A stretch of DNA of 26,797 nucleotides from Alistipes sp. (GCA_019422485.1 JAHZDG010000002.1:44925-71721), one strand, 5' to 3'. Counted from the stretch's first letter, positions 5,965 through 14,607 are shown. Made by a program: numbers and translations. The notes: generated by a model from the sequence alone, not told the origin.

Positions 5965-7239
5965 ATGAGAAAACTCTTTGCCATAACCCTCTTTTGTTTA
6001 TGCGCCTATCAACTACATGCGCAACAAAATGCTGAGAGCTACCTCTCTCCCAGCATCTACTCTCCCGACAGCACCCTCCGACACGCAGACAGCGTACAGG
6101 TGATTATCGGACAGTTCATCACACCGGTCATTTTCGAAGTGAATCAATACCGTATCCAACAAACCCCTCAACTGGAAGCAGTCATCGATTCCATTCAAAA
6201 ACAACGAGCCAACCTGTCCTACATATGGATCGGAGGTAGCGCTTCACCGGATGGTTCGCTAACTTGGAATCAGACCTTGGGCGGGTATCGAGCGGAGGCC
6301 TTATCGCATTATCTGTCGGCACAGGCCCAGCTTCCGGCCTATATGCTGCACACTCACAACATCGGAGAAGACTGGCTTTCCCTCCAACAAACCCTGGAAA
6401 AAGAGGCCTATTTTCCGCACCGGGATCGCATCATGGAGATTCTTTCCGAAAGCCAAGACGCCACATGGCGAAAACAGGCCATCCAAAAGATCGACCAAGG
6501 GAAAACCTGGCGAAAAATGATTGACGAACTCTTCCCTCCGTTAAGAAATGCCCGTCTGGCTTTCATCTCCACCTACCCCAAATTGTCTCCCATCACTACT
6601 TCGACCCTATCCCCTCAGTCTCTGCAAACGAAGGTCTCGAACACGCCATTCGATTCCGAAAAGGATATTTTGATTTCATCCACCCCAATTCACCATCCCG
6701 AAGCAACCCGAAAATCAAATTGGAAAATTGCCATTAAAAACAATTTATTATTCGATGCTTTACTGGTCGCCAACCTCGGCGTAGAAATCAGCCCTTGGCA
6801 ACATTGGTCACTCGACCTCCCGGTATGGTACTCGCCCTATAACATCTCCTCGACACGCAACATCCGCTTACTGGGCATCCAACCCGAAATCCGCTGGTGG
6901 TCCCAAGAAGCTATGAAAGGCCATTTTATCGGTCTGCACACCCATGTACTCGGTTTCAACATCGCCCTCAACGATTACGCTCGATATCAGGATCCCAATC
7001 ATGCCCTCTGGGGAATGGGCCTAAGCTACGGTTACGCTTTGTCTTTAGGGGAAAGCAAACATTGGGGAATGGAATTCACCCTCGGAGCCGGGTTTGCCAA
7101 CTATCGATACGATGCATATCGCAACGAGCCTAACGGACCCAAATTCAAATCAGGATCCGATTACTATTGGGGTATTACCCGTGCAGGCGTTACCCTCTCC
7201 TACAAATGGCTACTGTCACATAAAAACCGGAAAAACTGA
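5965..7239 (+). CDS. OmpA-like / DUF3575 outer-membrane protein of a fimbria-type locus
   Basis: 424 residues. A Sec signal peptide (MRKLFAITLFCLCAYQLHA) is followed by an OmpA-like peptidoglycan-binding-type domain. It has a FEVNQYRIQQTPQLEAVIDSI strand-helix, then IGGSASPDGSLTWNQTLGGYRAEALSHYL, the 'A-S-P-D-G ... N..L...RA..L..YL' pattern, and GEDW at about residues 45-180. A linker rich in Ser/Thr/Pro precedes a C-terminal DUF3575 domain (about 255-424): WKIAIKNNLLFDALLVANLGVEISPW, alternating beta strands and aromatic residues, probably a small barrel. Proteins of this kind open fimbria-type operons in Bacteroides and relatives. The frame is open 81 codons upstream from a TTG, but that extension is not protein-like, and the ATG at 5965 starts a good signal peptide. 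The next gene begins 5 bp after the stop. Confidence 0.85.
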   Translation: MRKLFAITLFCLCAYQLHAQQNAESYLSPSIYSPDSTLRHADSVQVIIGQFITPVIFEVNQYRIQQTPQLEAVIDSIQKQRANLSYIWIGGSASPDGSLTWNQTLGGYRAEALSHYLSAQAQLPAYMLHTHNIGEDWLSLQQTLEKEAYFPHRDRIMEILSESQDATWRKQAIQKIDQGKTWRKMIDELFPPLRNARLAFISTYPKLSPITTSTLSPQSLQTKVSNTPFDSEKDILISSTPIHHPEATRKSNWKIAIKNNLLFDALLVANLGVEISPWQHWSLDLPVWYSPYNISSTRNIRLLGIQPEIRWWSQEAMKGHFIGLHTHVLGFNIALNDYARYQDPNHALWGMGLSYGYALSLGESKHWGMEFTLGAGFANYRYDAYRNEPNGPKFKSGSDYYWGITRAGVTLSYKWLLSHKNRKN

Positions 7240-7244
7240 CAATC

Positions 7245-8348
7245 ATGAAGCTTCACTATCTATATACAGGATTGATCGGCAGTCTGAGTCTGCTGTTATT
7301 GGCCTGCGACAAAACCATCCATGAGTATCCCGGTGTCGAAGAACCGGAAGAAACGCCTGAAACGGTCGTCATCATCGAATTGAATGTCGATCGGACGCCG
7401 CCCTATTACTACAAGGAAGTATATTACGACAACCAGGGCGGTTATACTGAAAGTGCTTTGGACACAGAACTGTCGGATGAATACGTCCCAGACGAACGCC
7501 TCAGCATGCGTCTGATCACCGAACTTTACCAGGTCTCCTCCACCAACGAACGCATTGCCAGCGAGAGTCTGGTGGCACGTCGCGAAATCACCGTCGACCG
7601 TCTAAAAGAAGCTCCTCAAGATACCCTGCAATTCCATGTTCCACCCGGCACCTATCGAGCTCTGAGTTGGGCCGACTATGTTCCCACTCGTAACCAGACG
7701 GACTGGCATTTCGAAACCCCGAGTCTCGATGCCATTCGCATCAAAACCGACCACAAACCCTTGGTGAATCACCACACCAGTTCCGGAGCCGGATCCTGCA
7801 ATTTTTCCGTCGATCTGGACAATCAGGGAAACAGCCAGCCCCGACTGCTCGATGGCACCCGAGCCGAAACAGTCAACAGTTCGGTTGTACCGTTGTATCT
7901 GGAACGACCTTCAGGACGTTTTAAGCTATGGGCCACAGACTTACAAGACTTTTTAAAGAGTGGTCATCGCATCGAAGATCTTCGCATCCAGATTATTTAC
8001 AAGCAATATGTCAGTGCCGGGTATAATGTAGACACGCAAACGCCCAATCTTTTCGTGCAAACGAATACGATGGAAACGACCCCCACTACCCTTCCCGGCG
8101 ATGGCACCGTATTGTTGGCTTACGATTATGTTCTGACCTCCAGCGACCGGGAAAACAATGTACTGGTCGACATTTTCATCTATGAAGGCGAGAACGAATT
8201 GAATCATTATCAAGACGTCACGATTCCACTGCAACGAAACCGTGAAACCGTGGTCAAAGGGCCCTTCCTCACCAAACAAATCGGCAGTGGAGACATTGGC
8301 ATCGATGATGACTTCGATGACGAAATCGTCGTAGTTATTCCTGATTAA
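7245..8348 (+). CDS. Fimbrillin-like lipoprotein (FimB/Mfa2 or DUF6562 type)
   Basis: 367 residues with a lipoprotein signal ending LLLAC (Cys21), followed by an acidic, proline-rich linker (YPGVEEPEETPETV). The body has two beta-rich halves. The first contains GTYRALSWADYV, a hallmark of fimbrillin-like proteins (strand, then Trp-Ala-Asp), followed by DAIRIKTDHK. The second has VPLYLERPSGRFKLWATD, and near the end VTIPLQRNRETVVKGPFLTK and an acidic IDDDFDDEIVVVIPD tail. These blocks recur in the same order in the next gene, so the two are paralogues. Probable surface or outer-membrane anchor or shaft subunit. It starts 5 bp after the DUF3575 gene (operon). The exact family (FimB/Mfa2 versus DUF6562) is not settled from sequence. 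Confidence 0.82.
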   Translation: MKLHYLYTGLIGSLSLLLLACDKTIHEYPGVEEPEETPETVVIIELNVDRTPPYYYKEVYYDNQGGYTESALDTELSDEYVPDERLSMRLITELYQVSSTNERIASESLVARREITVDRLKEAPQDTLQFHVPPGTYRALSWADYVPTRNQTDWHFETPSLDAIRIKTDHKPLVNHHTSSGAGSCNFSVDLDNQGNSQPRLLDGTRAETVNSSVVPLYLERPSGRFKLWATDLQDFLKSGHRIEDLRIQIIYKQYVSAGYNVDTQTPNLFVQTNTMETTPTTLPGDGTVLLAYDYVLTSSDRENNVLVDIFIYEGENELNHYQDVTIPLQRNRETVVKGPFLTKQIGSGDIGIDDDFDDEIVVVIPD

Positions 8349-8397
8349 TCACATTGAACCTGAATTCTAACAGAAATAAACCTAAAAAAATACGATC

Positions 8398-10305
8398 ATG
8401 AAAAAATTATGCACGCTTTTGCTGGGATGTTTGGCCGGATTAAGCTTCTCAGCTTGCTCTCAACACGAAAATCCTCCCAGTCCTAATCCTCAGGACAATG
8501 TAATCCGCATTCAGCTCAATGCCCCGGAAGCCCTGCAACAAGTTCGCAGTGTAGTCGGTACCAACAGTGCCCAAGGCGGTCTGACCAACGTAAACTGGTC
8601 AGCATACGATTTGCGTTACCAAATTGCGGTATACTCAAGTGACGGCAATACCCTGCTGATCGCGCCTCAATCAAAAGTGTACGATACGTACAGTCCGGCA
8701 ACTTTCGAATTCCGGCTGACCCCTAACAAAACCTATAAATTCGTGGCTTGGGCCGACTTCGTCACCCAAGGAACCACAGAGGATTTGCACTATAATACGG
8801 CCGACTTCTCCAATATCTCGATCAAGACGGACGGAGATCGGGATAAAACCATCAACGACGAAAGCCGTGACGCTTTTTTCGTCTCCAAAAACGTCGACAT
8901 TTCCCAAACTTTCAACGAATCGTTGACCCTGAAACGCCCCTTTGCCAAAATACGCGTCGTAACAACGGATTGGGAAGAAAACAACGATGCCATTGTCAAA
9001 CCGGATCATTTCACCGTGAAATATCACGATTGCAAACGGTTCACCGGCTTGAATGCCATCAGCGGTGTAGCAATCGGTGAAACCGATGCCGATATTTCAA
9101 CCGCATATACGGCTACCCTCGCCACGGATGGAAATAACGGGAAATTCTACGCCGAAGGATATGATGCCAGCGCTTCTAACCGCACCTTGATCGTCGACTA
9201 TTTGATCGCCACGCAGGAACAGACTGCCATTCATTTCAGTCTCGACATACATATCGGCAACGAGATCATTAATCGGGATTTCACAACGGATATTCCCATT
9301 CAACGCAACTACTTAACCACTCTTCTCGGCAATTTGCTCTCTGTCGGAGGGTCAGTAACCATCCATATCGATGAAAACTTTGACAACCCCGAAAACATAG
9401 TGGAAATAAAAGATCCCAAATTCATTATTTACAAAGCCTCACAGGAGCTCTCCTACCAGGATCGTTTCTGGGGTCCCGACTATGAATTCATCGACGAACA
9501 ATGTACATATGACCCCGTCACCGGAGAAGGGAAATGGGCCTATACGGGAACTATTACTGAAGTTGAATTTAGTGCATTCAACGGCGAGACCACATTGCAA
9601 AGCATCATCTTACCGGAAGGCATCACCAATATCGGCAGCAATGCATTCAACAACAGCAGTCTCGAATCCATCACTCTCCCCGAAAGCCTCGAAAAAATTG
9701 AACAATACGCCTTCTCCAAAACAAACCTGAGCGAAATTGTCATTCCGGCCAATGTAGAAGTTTTGGAAAGTTCAGCCTTTGAATATTCGGACACAGAACT
9801 TTCCTCCTTGAAGAAAGTCGTTTTTGCCGGCAATAAAATTCAAACCATTGATTTAAACACCTTTAAAAACTGCAATAGTTTACAGGAAATCAATCTACCG
9901 ACAAGCCTTACAACGATTAAATATGGTGCCTTTCTCCGTTGCAGCGCATTGGAAGAAATCACCATTCCGGATGCCGTCACCACCATTGAAAAACAGGTTT
10001 TCAGTCAGTGTAGTGCCTTAAAGAAAGTAACCCTCGGAACTCAGCTCGAATCCCTAGGAAACAGTGCGTTTAATGAATGCTACGCCTTAGAAATCGTCGT
10101 ATGCCCCGACGAAACTCCGGCCACTTTAGGAAGCAAAGTTTTCCCCATTTCAGACAGCTGGGGCTCCTATACCGCTAATTACAAAATTTATGTCCCTGAT
10201 GCCCAAGTCGATACTTATCGAACAGCATGGCCTGCCTATTGGGACTCGAGTTCATGGGTACCGACAAAAGTAATCTATCCGATCAGCACCATGCCGATAG
10301 AATAA
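8398..10305 (+). CDS. Fimbrillin-like lipoprotein fused to BspA-type leucine-rich repeats
   Basis: 635 residues. The lipoprotein signal ends FSAC (Cys20). Residues about 35-325 are a fimbrillin/DUF6562-like region with YKFVAWADFV, DFSNISIKTDGD, LTLKRPFAKIRVVTTDW, DIPIQRNYLTTLLGN and IHIDENFDNPE, matching the preceding protein block by block. From about 340 an LRR cap leads into about seven LRR_5 (BspA/TpLRR) repeats of the type LxxIxLPxxLxxIxxxAFxxCx (about 385-555). A final irregular repeat and a C-terminal cap (YKIYVPDAQVDTYRTAWPAYW) follow. BspA-type LRRs mediate binding to host matrix, epithelial cells or other bacteria in Tannerella and Bacteroides. Inference: surface-exposed adhesin, possibly the tip of the structure anchored by the upstream genes. 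Third gene of the cassette, 49 bp after the second, and followed by a terminator. Confidence 0.88.
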   Translation: MKKLCTLLLGCLAGLSFSACSQHENPPSPNPQDNVIRIQLNAPEALQQVRSVVGTNSAQGGLTNVNWSAYDLRYQIAVYSSDGNTLLIAPQSKVYDTYSPATFEFRLTPNKTYKFVAWADFVTQGTTEDLHYNTADFSNISIKTDGDRDKTINDESRDAFFVSKNVDISQTFNESLTLKRPFAKIRVVTTDWEENNDAIVKPDHFTVKYHDCKRFTGLNAISGVAIGETDADISTAYTATLATDGNNGKFYAEGYDASASNRTLIVDYLIATQEQTAIHFSLDIHIGNEIINRDFTTDIPIQRNYLTTLLGNLLSVGGSVTIHIDENFDNPENIVEIKDPKFIIYKASQELSYQDRFWGPDYEFIDEQCTYDPVTGEGKWAYTGTITEVEFSAFNGETTLQSIILPEGITNIGSNAFNNSSLESITLPESLEKIEQYAFSKTNLSEIVIPANVEVLESSAFEYSDTELSSLKKVVFAGNKIQTIDLNTFKNCNSLQEINLPTSLTTIKYGAFLRCSALEEITIPDAVTTIEKQVFSQCSALKKVTLGTQLESLGNSAFNECYALEIVVCPDETPATLGSKVFPISDSWGSYTANYKIYVPDAQVDTYRTAWPAYWDSSSWVPTKVIYPISTMPIE

Positions 10306-10325
10306 AACCCTCTGATCAACAAACA

Positions 10326-10368
10326 AAAAATTCCCAGACTCAGCAAATGGAGCCTGGGAATTTTTATT
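10326..10368 (+). terminator. Terminator of the surface-protein cassette
   Basis: AAAAATTCCCAG (10326-10337) pairs with CTGGGAATTTTT (10354-10365), with CTC/GAG pairing continuing inside the loop. It begins 20 bp after the stop codon. Confidence 0.9.
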
Positions 10369-10761
10369 CTATACCCTATGCAACTATATCAAATCAAGTC
10401 ATCCTATAAACTCCCATACTTTGCCAAACAAATAATTAGGTTTCTATTACATCAAGTTCCTTATTTTTCTATTTCCTCTTCAATTTCGGTTTATTTCGCC
10501 ACAAACCTAAACCATTGCGAGGTATTCCCCTATGCATGAAAAACCTCTTCTAAACGTTTTCACTGACCGAACTTCCCGGATTTTTTTGTAACTTTCTTAC
10601 AATTATCGTTGATCAAAACGCCTAATTCGTTCAACAAATAACAGATTATTAATTTATTAACACGATTTTCATTTATTATTTTTCACCCAGACCGTCGACG
10701 GTGTCGAACTTCCGACGCCCAAAATCGACTCACGCTGTTTGCTTTTAACGCTATAACCGAC
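10369..10761. other. AT-rich gene-free region upstream of the CoA ligase gene
   Basis: About 390 bp without a credible gene. It should contain the promoter of the CoA ligase gene, but no TAnnTTTG with a properly spaced TTTG was found. TATCGTTG at 10604-10611 is one mismatch from the -7 consensus but has no -33 partner at the right distance. Confidence 0.6.
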
Positions 10762-12069
10762 ATGGACAAACACTACTTTCAACCCGAAATCGAGACCATG
10801 AAACGAGCCGATCTGGAGGCTCTTCAAATAAAACGACTCAAAGAAACCCTTCGAATCGCTCTGCATAGTCCCTTTTACAAGACACATCTGGGAGAGGCCG
10901 GGATCACTCCTGACAGCATCCGTACGTTAGACGATTTGCGAAAAATCCCCTTCACCACCAAAAACGACCTTCGGACTCATTATCCTTTCGGATTGGTAGC
11001 TGCCCCCATGGAACAAGTGGTTCGTCTTCACTCTTCCAGCGGAACGACCGGAAATCCCACGGTGATCTGCCACTCTCAACATGACCTCGACCAATGGGCC
11101 AACCGGGTGGCACGATGCCTCTACATGGTCGGGCTGCGCAGCAGCGATGTATTTCAGAACACCTCCGGCTACGGTATGTTTACCGGAGGACTGGGTTTCC
11201 AATATGGAGCCGAACGTCTCGGTGCCCTGACCGTCCCGGCCGCAGCCGGCAACACCATCCGTCAAATCAAGTTCATCCGTGACTTCGGGACGACCGCCAT
11301 GCACGCCATCCCGAGTTATGTATCCCGACTCTATGAAGTGATGCGGGAAATGAACATCGATCCCCGGACCGACACCAAACTGACCACCCTGATCATCGGT
11401 GCCGAACCTCACACCGATGCCCAACGTCGCAAGATCGAAGAATCCCTCGGAGTCAAAGCATACAACTGCTTCGGAATGTCCGAAATGAGCGGACCGGGTG
11501 TCGCCTTCGAATGCCAGGAGCAGAACGGGCTCCACTTATGGGAAGATTGCTTCATCATGGAGATCATCAACCCCGAAACCCTGGAACCGGTACCCGACGG
11601 AGAGATCGGAGAACTGGTACTGACTACCCTGGATCGTGATGCCATGCCGTTGATCCGTTACCGCACCCGGGACTTAACCCGCATTTTGCCGGGTGAATGC
11701 CCCTGCGGACGCACCCATCGCCGTATCGACCGTCTCAAAGGCCGTAGCGACGATATGTTCATCGTCAAAGGAGTCAACATTTTCCCGATGCAGATCGAAA
11801 AGATCTTGATGCAGTTCAAAGAACTGGGTACCAACTACCTGATCACGATAGATACGATCAACAACAACGACGAAGTGATGGTAGAAGTCGAACTGAGCGA
11901 CCTCTTTACCGATGACTATTCGCAACTCCAAGGGCTGACCCGCGAAATCACCCGACAACTGAAAGACGAAATTCTGCTGACACCCAAGATCAAACTGGTC
12001 GACAAGGGAGTTCTGCCCCAATCCACCGGGAAAGCGGTCCGCGTAAAAGATCTACGAAAAAACAAATAA
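10762..12069 (+). CDS. paaK: Phenylacetate--CoA ligase (arylacetate-CoA ligase)
   Basis: 435 residues, the usual length for PaaK. An adenylate-forming cytoplasmic enzyme that activates phenylacetate or related arylacetates to the CoA thioester with ATP. Visible motifs are the AMP-binding P-loop SSSGTTGNPTV (about residue 92-102), YGMFTGGLGFQYGAERLG, LIIGAEPHTDAQRRKIEE, and the A5-type YNCFGMSEMSGPG. Next come the ATP-contacting PLIRYRTRDL and a CPCGRTHRRI cysteine pair before the hinge. GRSDDMFIVKGVNIFP opens the mobile C-terminal domain, and a lysine near the C-terminus (STGKAVRVKDL) fits the catalytic Lys. The gene is followed 11 bp later by the ACT-domain gene, a pairing common in anaerobes. 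There it usually accompanies indolepyruvate ferredoxin oxidoreductase genes, which are absent here. Likely role: conversion between arylacetates from aromatic amino-acid breakdown and their CoA esters. Confidence 0.93.
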   Translation: MDKHYFQPEIETMKRADLEALQIKRLKETLRIALHSPFYKTHLGEAGITPDSIRTLDDLRKIPFTTKNDLRTHYPFGLVAAPMEQVVRLHSSSGTTGNPTVICHSQHDLDQWANRVARCLYMVGLRSSDVFQNTSGYGMFTGGLGFQYGAERLGALTVPAAAGNTIRQIKFIRDFGTTAMHAIPSYVSRLYEVMREMNIDPRTDTKLTTLIIGAEPHTDAQRRKIEESLGVKAYNCFGMSEMSGPGVAFECQEQNGLHLWEDCFIMEIINPETLEPVPDGEIGELVLTTLDRDAMPLIRYRTRDLTRILPGECPCGRTHRRIDRLKGRSDDMFIVKGVNIFPMQIEKILMQFKELGTNYLITIDTINNNDEVMVEVELSDLFTDDYSQLQGLTREITRQLKDEILLTPKIKLVDKGVLPQSTGKAVRVKDLRKNK

Positions 12070-12080
12070 ACCGAGAGACT

Positions 12081-12506
12081 ATGACGATTAAGCAATTATC
12101 TGTATTTCTTGAGAACAAGTCAGGCCGATTGAACGAAGTTCTCCATATTTTGGGTAAGGCCGACGTCAGAATCATTGCCGCCATGGTGGCCGACACCACC
12201 GAATACGGCATCTTGCGACTGATCACCTCCGATACGGTGCGCGCCTACGAGGTTCTCAAAGCCAACAACGTAAGCGCCCAACAAAACGACGTCATCGCTC
12301 TGAGCTGTCAGTCGAAAGCCAATGTATTCGCTGATCAGTTAGGCTGTTTTGCCCAAGAAGGCCTCTCGATCGAATACATGTACAGTTTTTCGATTCAGGA
12401 CAAAGCTTTCGTAATTCTCCGCACGAGCGATCCAACCCGGGTCAGTGAAGTGGCCCACAAATACAATCTGCGCGTCATTACGGAAGAAGAATTGCTCCAG
12501 TTCTAA
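12081..12506 (+). CDS. Tandem ACT-domain protein
   Basis: 141 residues made of two ACT domains, about 1-68 and 69-141. The first begins IKQLSVFLENKSGRLNEVLHILGKADVRI, the typical beta strand, Gly-Arg turn and helix that bind an amino acid. The second contains YMYSFSIQDKAFVILRTSDPTRVSEVAHKY. No enzymatic domain is attached, so it is probably a small amino-acid-sensing regulatory subunit, perhaps of aromatic amino acids. It lies 11 bp after the CoA ligase gene, in the same operon, and is followed by a terminator. The ligand is inferred from the neighbour only. Confidence 0.88.
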   Translation: MTIKQLSVFLENKSGRLNEVLHILGKADVRIIAAMVADTTEYGILRLITSDTVRAYEVLKANNVSAQQNDVIALSCQSKANVFADQLGCFAQEGLSIEYMYSFSIQDKAFVILRTSDPTRVSEVAHKYNLRVITEEELLQF

Positions 12507-12562
12507 CGTTATACGAATCGTAGCCAAAATCGACTTCGAGACAGACATTCTTTGAATCTGGG

Positions 12563-12620
12563 CCTGTTCCGAAAATCCGGTCGTGCCATCGGACTCGGCT
12601 TTTCGGAACAGGTCATTTTT
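12563..12620 (+). terminator. Terminator of the CoA ligase/ACT operon
   Basis: A perfect 13-bp stem (12563-12575 with 12600-12612) encloses a smaller TCCG/CGGA hairpin (12576-12579 with 12590-12593) and is followed by TCATTTTT. Confidence 0.8.
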
Positions 12621-12690
12621 GTTGGTCGTACTCCTGCAATCCAAACGCTTCTCTTTGCACCAGAGAGTCACCATTGAGCCTTATCAAATA

Positions 12691-12727
12691 AAAACCGGCA
12701 CTCCTTCCCCAAGAATGCCGGTTTTCT
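12691..12727 (-). terminator. Terminator of the rhomboid gene, probably bidirectional
   Basis: AAAACCGGCA (12691-12700) pairs with TGCCGGTTTT (12716-12725). Read on the minus strand the stem is followed by TTTTTATTT and lies 17 bp after the rhomboid stop codon. The plus-strand tail is TTTTCTGATTTTC, so it may back up the terminator of the ACT operon. Confidence 0.85.
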
Positions 12728-12743
12728 GATTTTCTATGGCTAC

Positions 12744-14354
12744 CTATCTATGATTTGAACGTCTATTTCGCCGAGACACATTTTCCGTCACCTCCGGCGG
12801 TCGAAACAATAAGATTCCAAATACAGCGCCAATGCCCAAACCGGTCACATGTGCCACATTACTGACCCCACCAAACAATCCCATCAATAAAGTTCCGCCC
12901 AGAATCATCCACAGCAACCATCCACCTTCTCGAGGAACCCGCTTCGCCGGATAAAACACATAAACCACCAGCACAGAAGCAACCAATCCCATAATTCCGC
13001 CCGAGGCCCCGACAAATATACTTTGAGAGAAACAGGTAGCAATCCAGGTGCTGCCCACGCCCGAAATCAGAAACACCCACAACGGCTTATAGGGCCCGAA
13101 CAAGGGCACGCAAATCCATAAAACCACACACAAAGCCACCACATTAGAAAATACATGCAGCATGCCGCCATGAACAAAAACGGAAGTAAACAGTCTCCAC
13201 CACTCCCCTTGAGCCAAAGCCGAATGCTGTACGCCTCCCCATCGCAACAGGTCTTGTCCCGATGGAGCGAAAAAATCCATTCCGCCCAATAGCATGACGA
13301 CATAGACGATCAATAACATAAATGGAAGAATCGTACGAGGCCAATTCGTCCGATTCGGCCATATCGCCTCTTGGATCATCGCCCAGAATTCGCTTTTGGT
13401 CGGTTGATTTTTCCGAAAACGCCCATCTTTCCTCACCACATTAAAATCCACCGGAATGAAAAACAAACTAATCCCCACCAGAAAAAGACCGATCAGAAAA
13501 GATCCTCCGATCCAAATCAGATTCAATCGACTCCGATCCTGCGGAAGTCGATCCATCGGCTCCAAAAACACAAGCCGTTCCAGATCCTTCCCCTCGCTAC
13601 CCATTCCCTGTCGCACCGCATCCCGAAATTCCTCGTAATCCTCCGAAAAGGCCACTCTTTTAAAAAAGTGTTTAGCTTCGAAATCATAATGCATTACTCG
13701 TTGTTCACAACGCTGCAAAAAGCGACGATATTGAGCCTCTTCGTCTTGTTCTGACAGCAAGGTCAGATGGATACGATCTTTAAACGACAATGCATACCAT
13801 ACCGTTTCCTGGCCTCGGAAAGGAAAAACCACATATAATTCGAAGGCCCGACCCATACCCGCCCGACGTGCGATCAAACGAGTGTTGGCGGTATAACCCA
13901 TTTTTCCTTTCTCGATTTCTACCGTATCAAACTGATAATATGCTGTTTCAGGACAAGAAACAAGAGAATCTGGAGCCGTCAGGCTGGTAACTTGCGCCAA
14001 ATGATGGGAAAGAGCCTCCTGCGTAAGGATCATCATGGCCACACTCGTCACACCTATCAGCATACCGACAAAATCTCGCCAACTTCTGATAGTATGAGAG
14101 TCAGGCAGAATTTTCAATCGAGGACCCATGATCCCCACAACCCATAAAGCCAGCATAAACGGCAACAATACTTCCCAGACCTCCTGTTTAACAAGATGAA
14201 GATGGAAATGGATGCACACCCAACAACATGCCCCATAAATCAAGACCGCAAGCCACCACAAAATGATGACGGGTCCGAGAATATGCCTGAATTTGATCAC
14301 AAACTCACGAATACGGTTCCGTGGCTGCAATTTCGAGGAAATTGGAACTGCCAT
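12744..14354 (-). CDS. Rhomboid family intramembrane serine protease with a large extra domain
   Basis: 536 residues from the ATG at 14354. Two or three hydrophobic segments (about 25-115) come first, then a soluble region of about 170 residues (about 125-285) with no family I recognise. A further membrane segment (about 290-315) and a C-terminal rhomboid core (about 355-530) follow. The core has HGGMLHVFSNVVAL (the HxxxHxxxN motif of helix 2), GASGG with nucleophile Ser451, and AHVTGLGIG with His502 as the second member of the catalytic dyad. The Ser-His spacing (51) is close to GlpG's 53. It cuts membrane proteins within the bilayer; the substrate is unknown. A GTG eight codons upstream (14378) is only about 10 nt from the predicted transcription start, so the ATG is preferred. 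Monocistronic, divergent from the efflux operon. Confidence 0.9.
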   Translation of the reverse strand: MAVPISSKLQPRNRIREFVIKFRHILGPVIILWWLAVLIYGACCWVCIHFHLHLVKQEVWEVLLPFMLALWVVGIMGPRLKILPDSHTIRSWRDFVGMLIGVTSVAMMILTQEALSHHLAQVTSLTAPDSLVSCPETAYYQFDTVEIEKGKMGYTANTRLIARRAGMGRAFELYVVFPFRGQETVWYALSFKDRIHLTLLSEQDEEAQYRRFLQRCEQRVMHYDFEAKHFFKRVAFSEDYEEFRDAVRQGMGSEGKDLERLVFLEPMDRLPQDRSRLNLIWIGGSFLIGLFLVGISLFFIPVDFNVVRKDGRFRKNQPTKSEFWAMIQEAIWPNRTNWPRTILPFMLLIVYVVMLLGGMDFFAPSGQDLLRWGGVQHSALAQGEWWRLFTSVFVHGGMLHVFSNVVALCVVLWICVPLFGPYKPLWVFLISGVGSTWIATCFSQSIFVGASGGIMGLVASVLVVYVFYPAKRVPREGGWLLWMILGGTLLMGLFGGVSNVAHVTGLGIGAVFGILLFRPPEVTENVSRRNRRSNHR

Positions 14355-14394
14355 AGCAATCCGATTTAAGCACAACACGAATAAGCCTCTATTT

Positions 14395-14402
14395 CAAAGT
14401 TA
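14395..14402 (-). promoter_or_regulatory. -7 element for the rhomboid gene
   Basis: Read on the minus strand, TAACTTTG fits TAnnTTTG. The -33 position has no clear TTTG. Transcription would start near 14388, 34 nt before the ATG at 14354. Confidence 0.5.
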
Positions 14403-14504
14403 GCATTTAAATCGGTTTTCTGCATCTGTCAGAACGCTTCTGCATCTTTTCCCCTCAACAATTTCACCCCATCCCTTACACTTTCATTCCCAGCAAACTA
14501 AAGA

Positions 14505-14525
14505 GCGTCATCAACGACATGACGC
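14505..14525. repeat. 7-bp inverted repeat in the rhomboid/marR intergenic region
   Basis: GCGTCAT (14505-14511) and ATGACGC (14519-14525) are perfect arms around a 7-bp loop. It has no T tail on the plus strand and no transcript is expected to end here. It could be a second regulatory site; the function is unknown. Confidence 0.45.
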
Positions 14526-14567
14526 CCTCCCACGCACAAAACCGCTTGCCAAACAGAAAATCCATTA

Positions 14568-14581
14568 GTCAAATATTTGAC
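14568..14581. promoter_or_regulatory. Palindromic operator, probable MarR autorepressor site
   Basis: GTCAAATATTTGAC is a perfect 14-bp palindrome, flanked by TTA on the left and CAA on the right so that the outer TT/AA also pair. It covers the -33 TTTG of the marR promoter and lies 45 bp before the marR start codon. Size, symmetry and the TTGAC half-sites fit a MarR-family dimer site. Binding is inferred from position. Confidence 0.75.
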
Positions 14582-14607
14582 CAAAACACGGGATTTCACT
14601 ATCTTTG
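14576..14607 (+). promoter_or_regulatory. Promoter of the marR-efflux operon
   Basis: TTTG (14576-14579) and TATCTTTG (14600-14607) are separated by 20 bp, a full match to the Bacteroidetes consensus. The start near 14613 leaves a leader of about 13 nt to the marR ATG and rules out the TTG at 14605 as a start. Confidence 0.9.
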
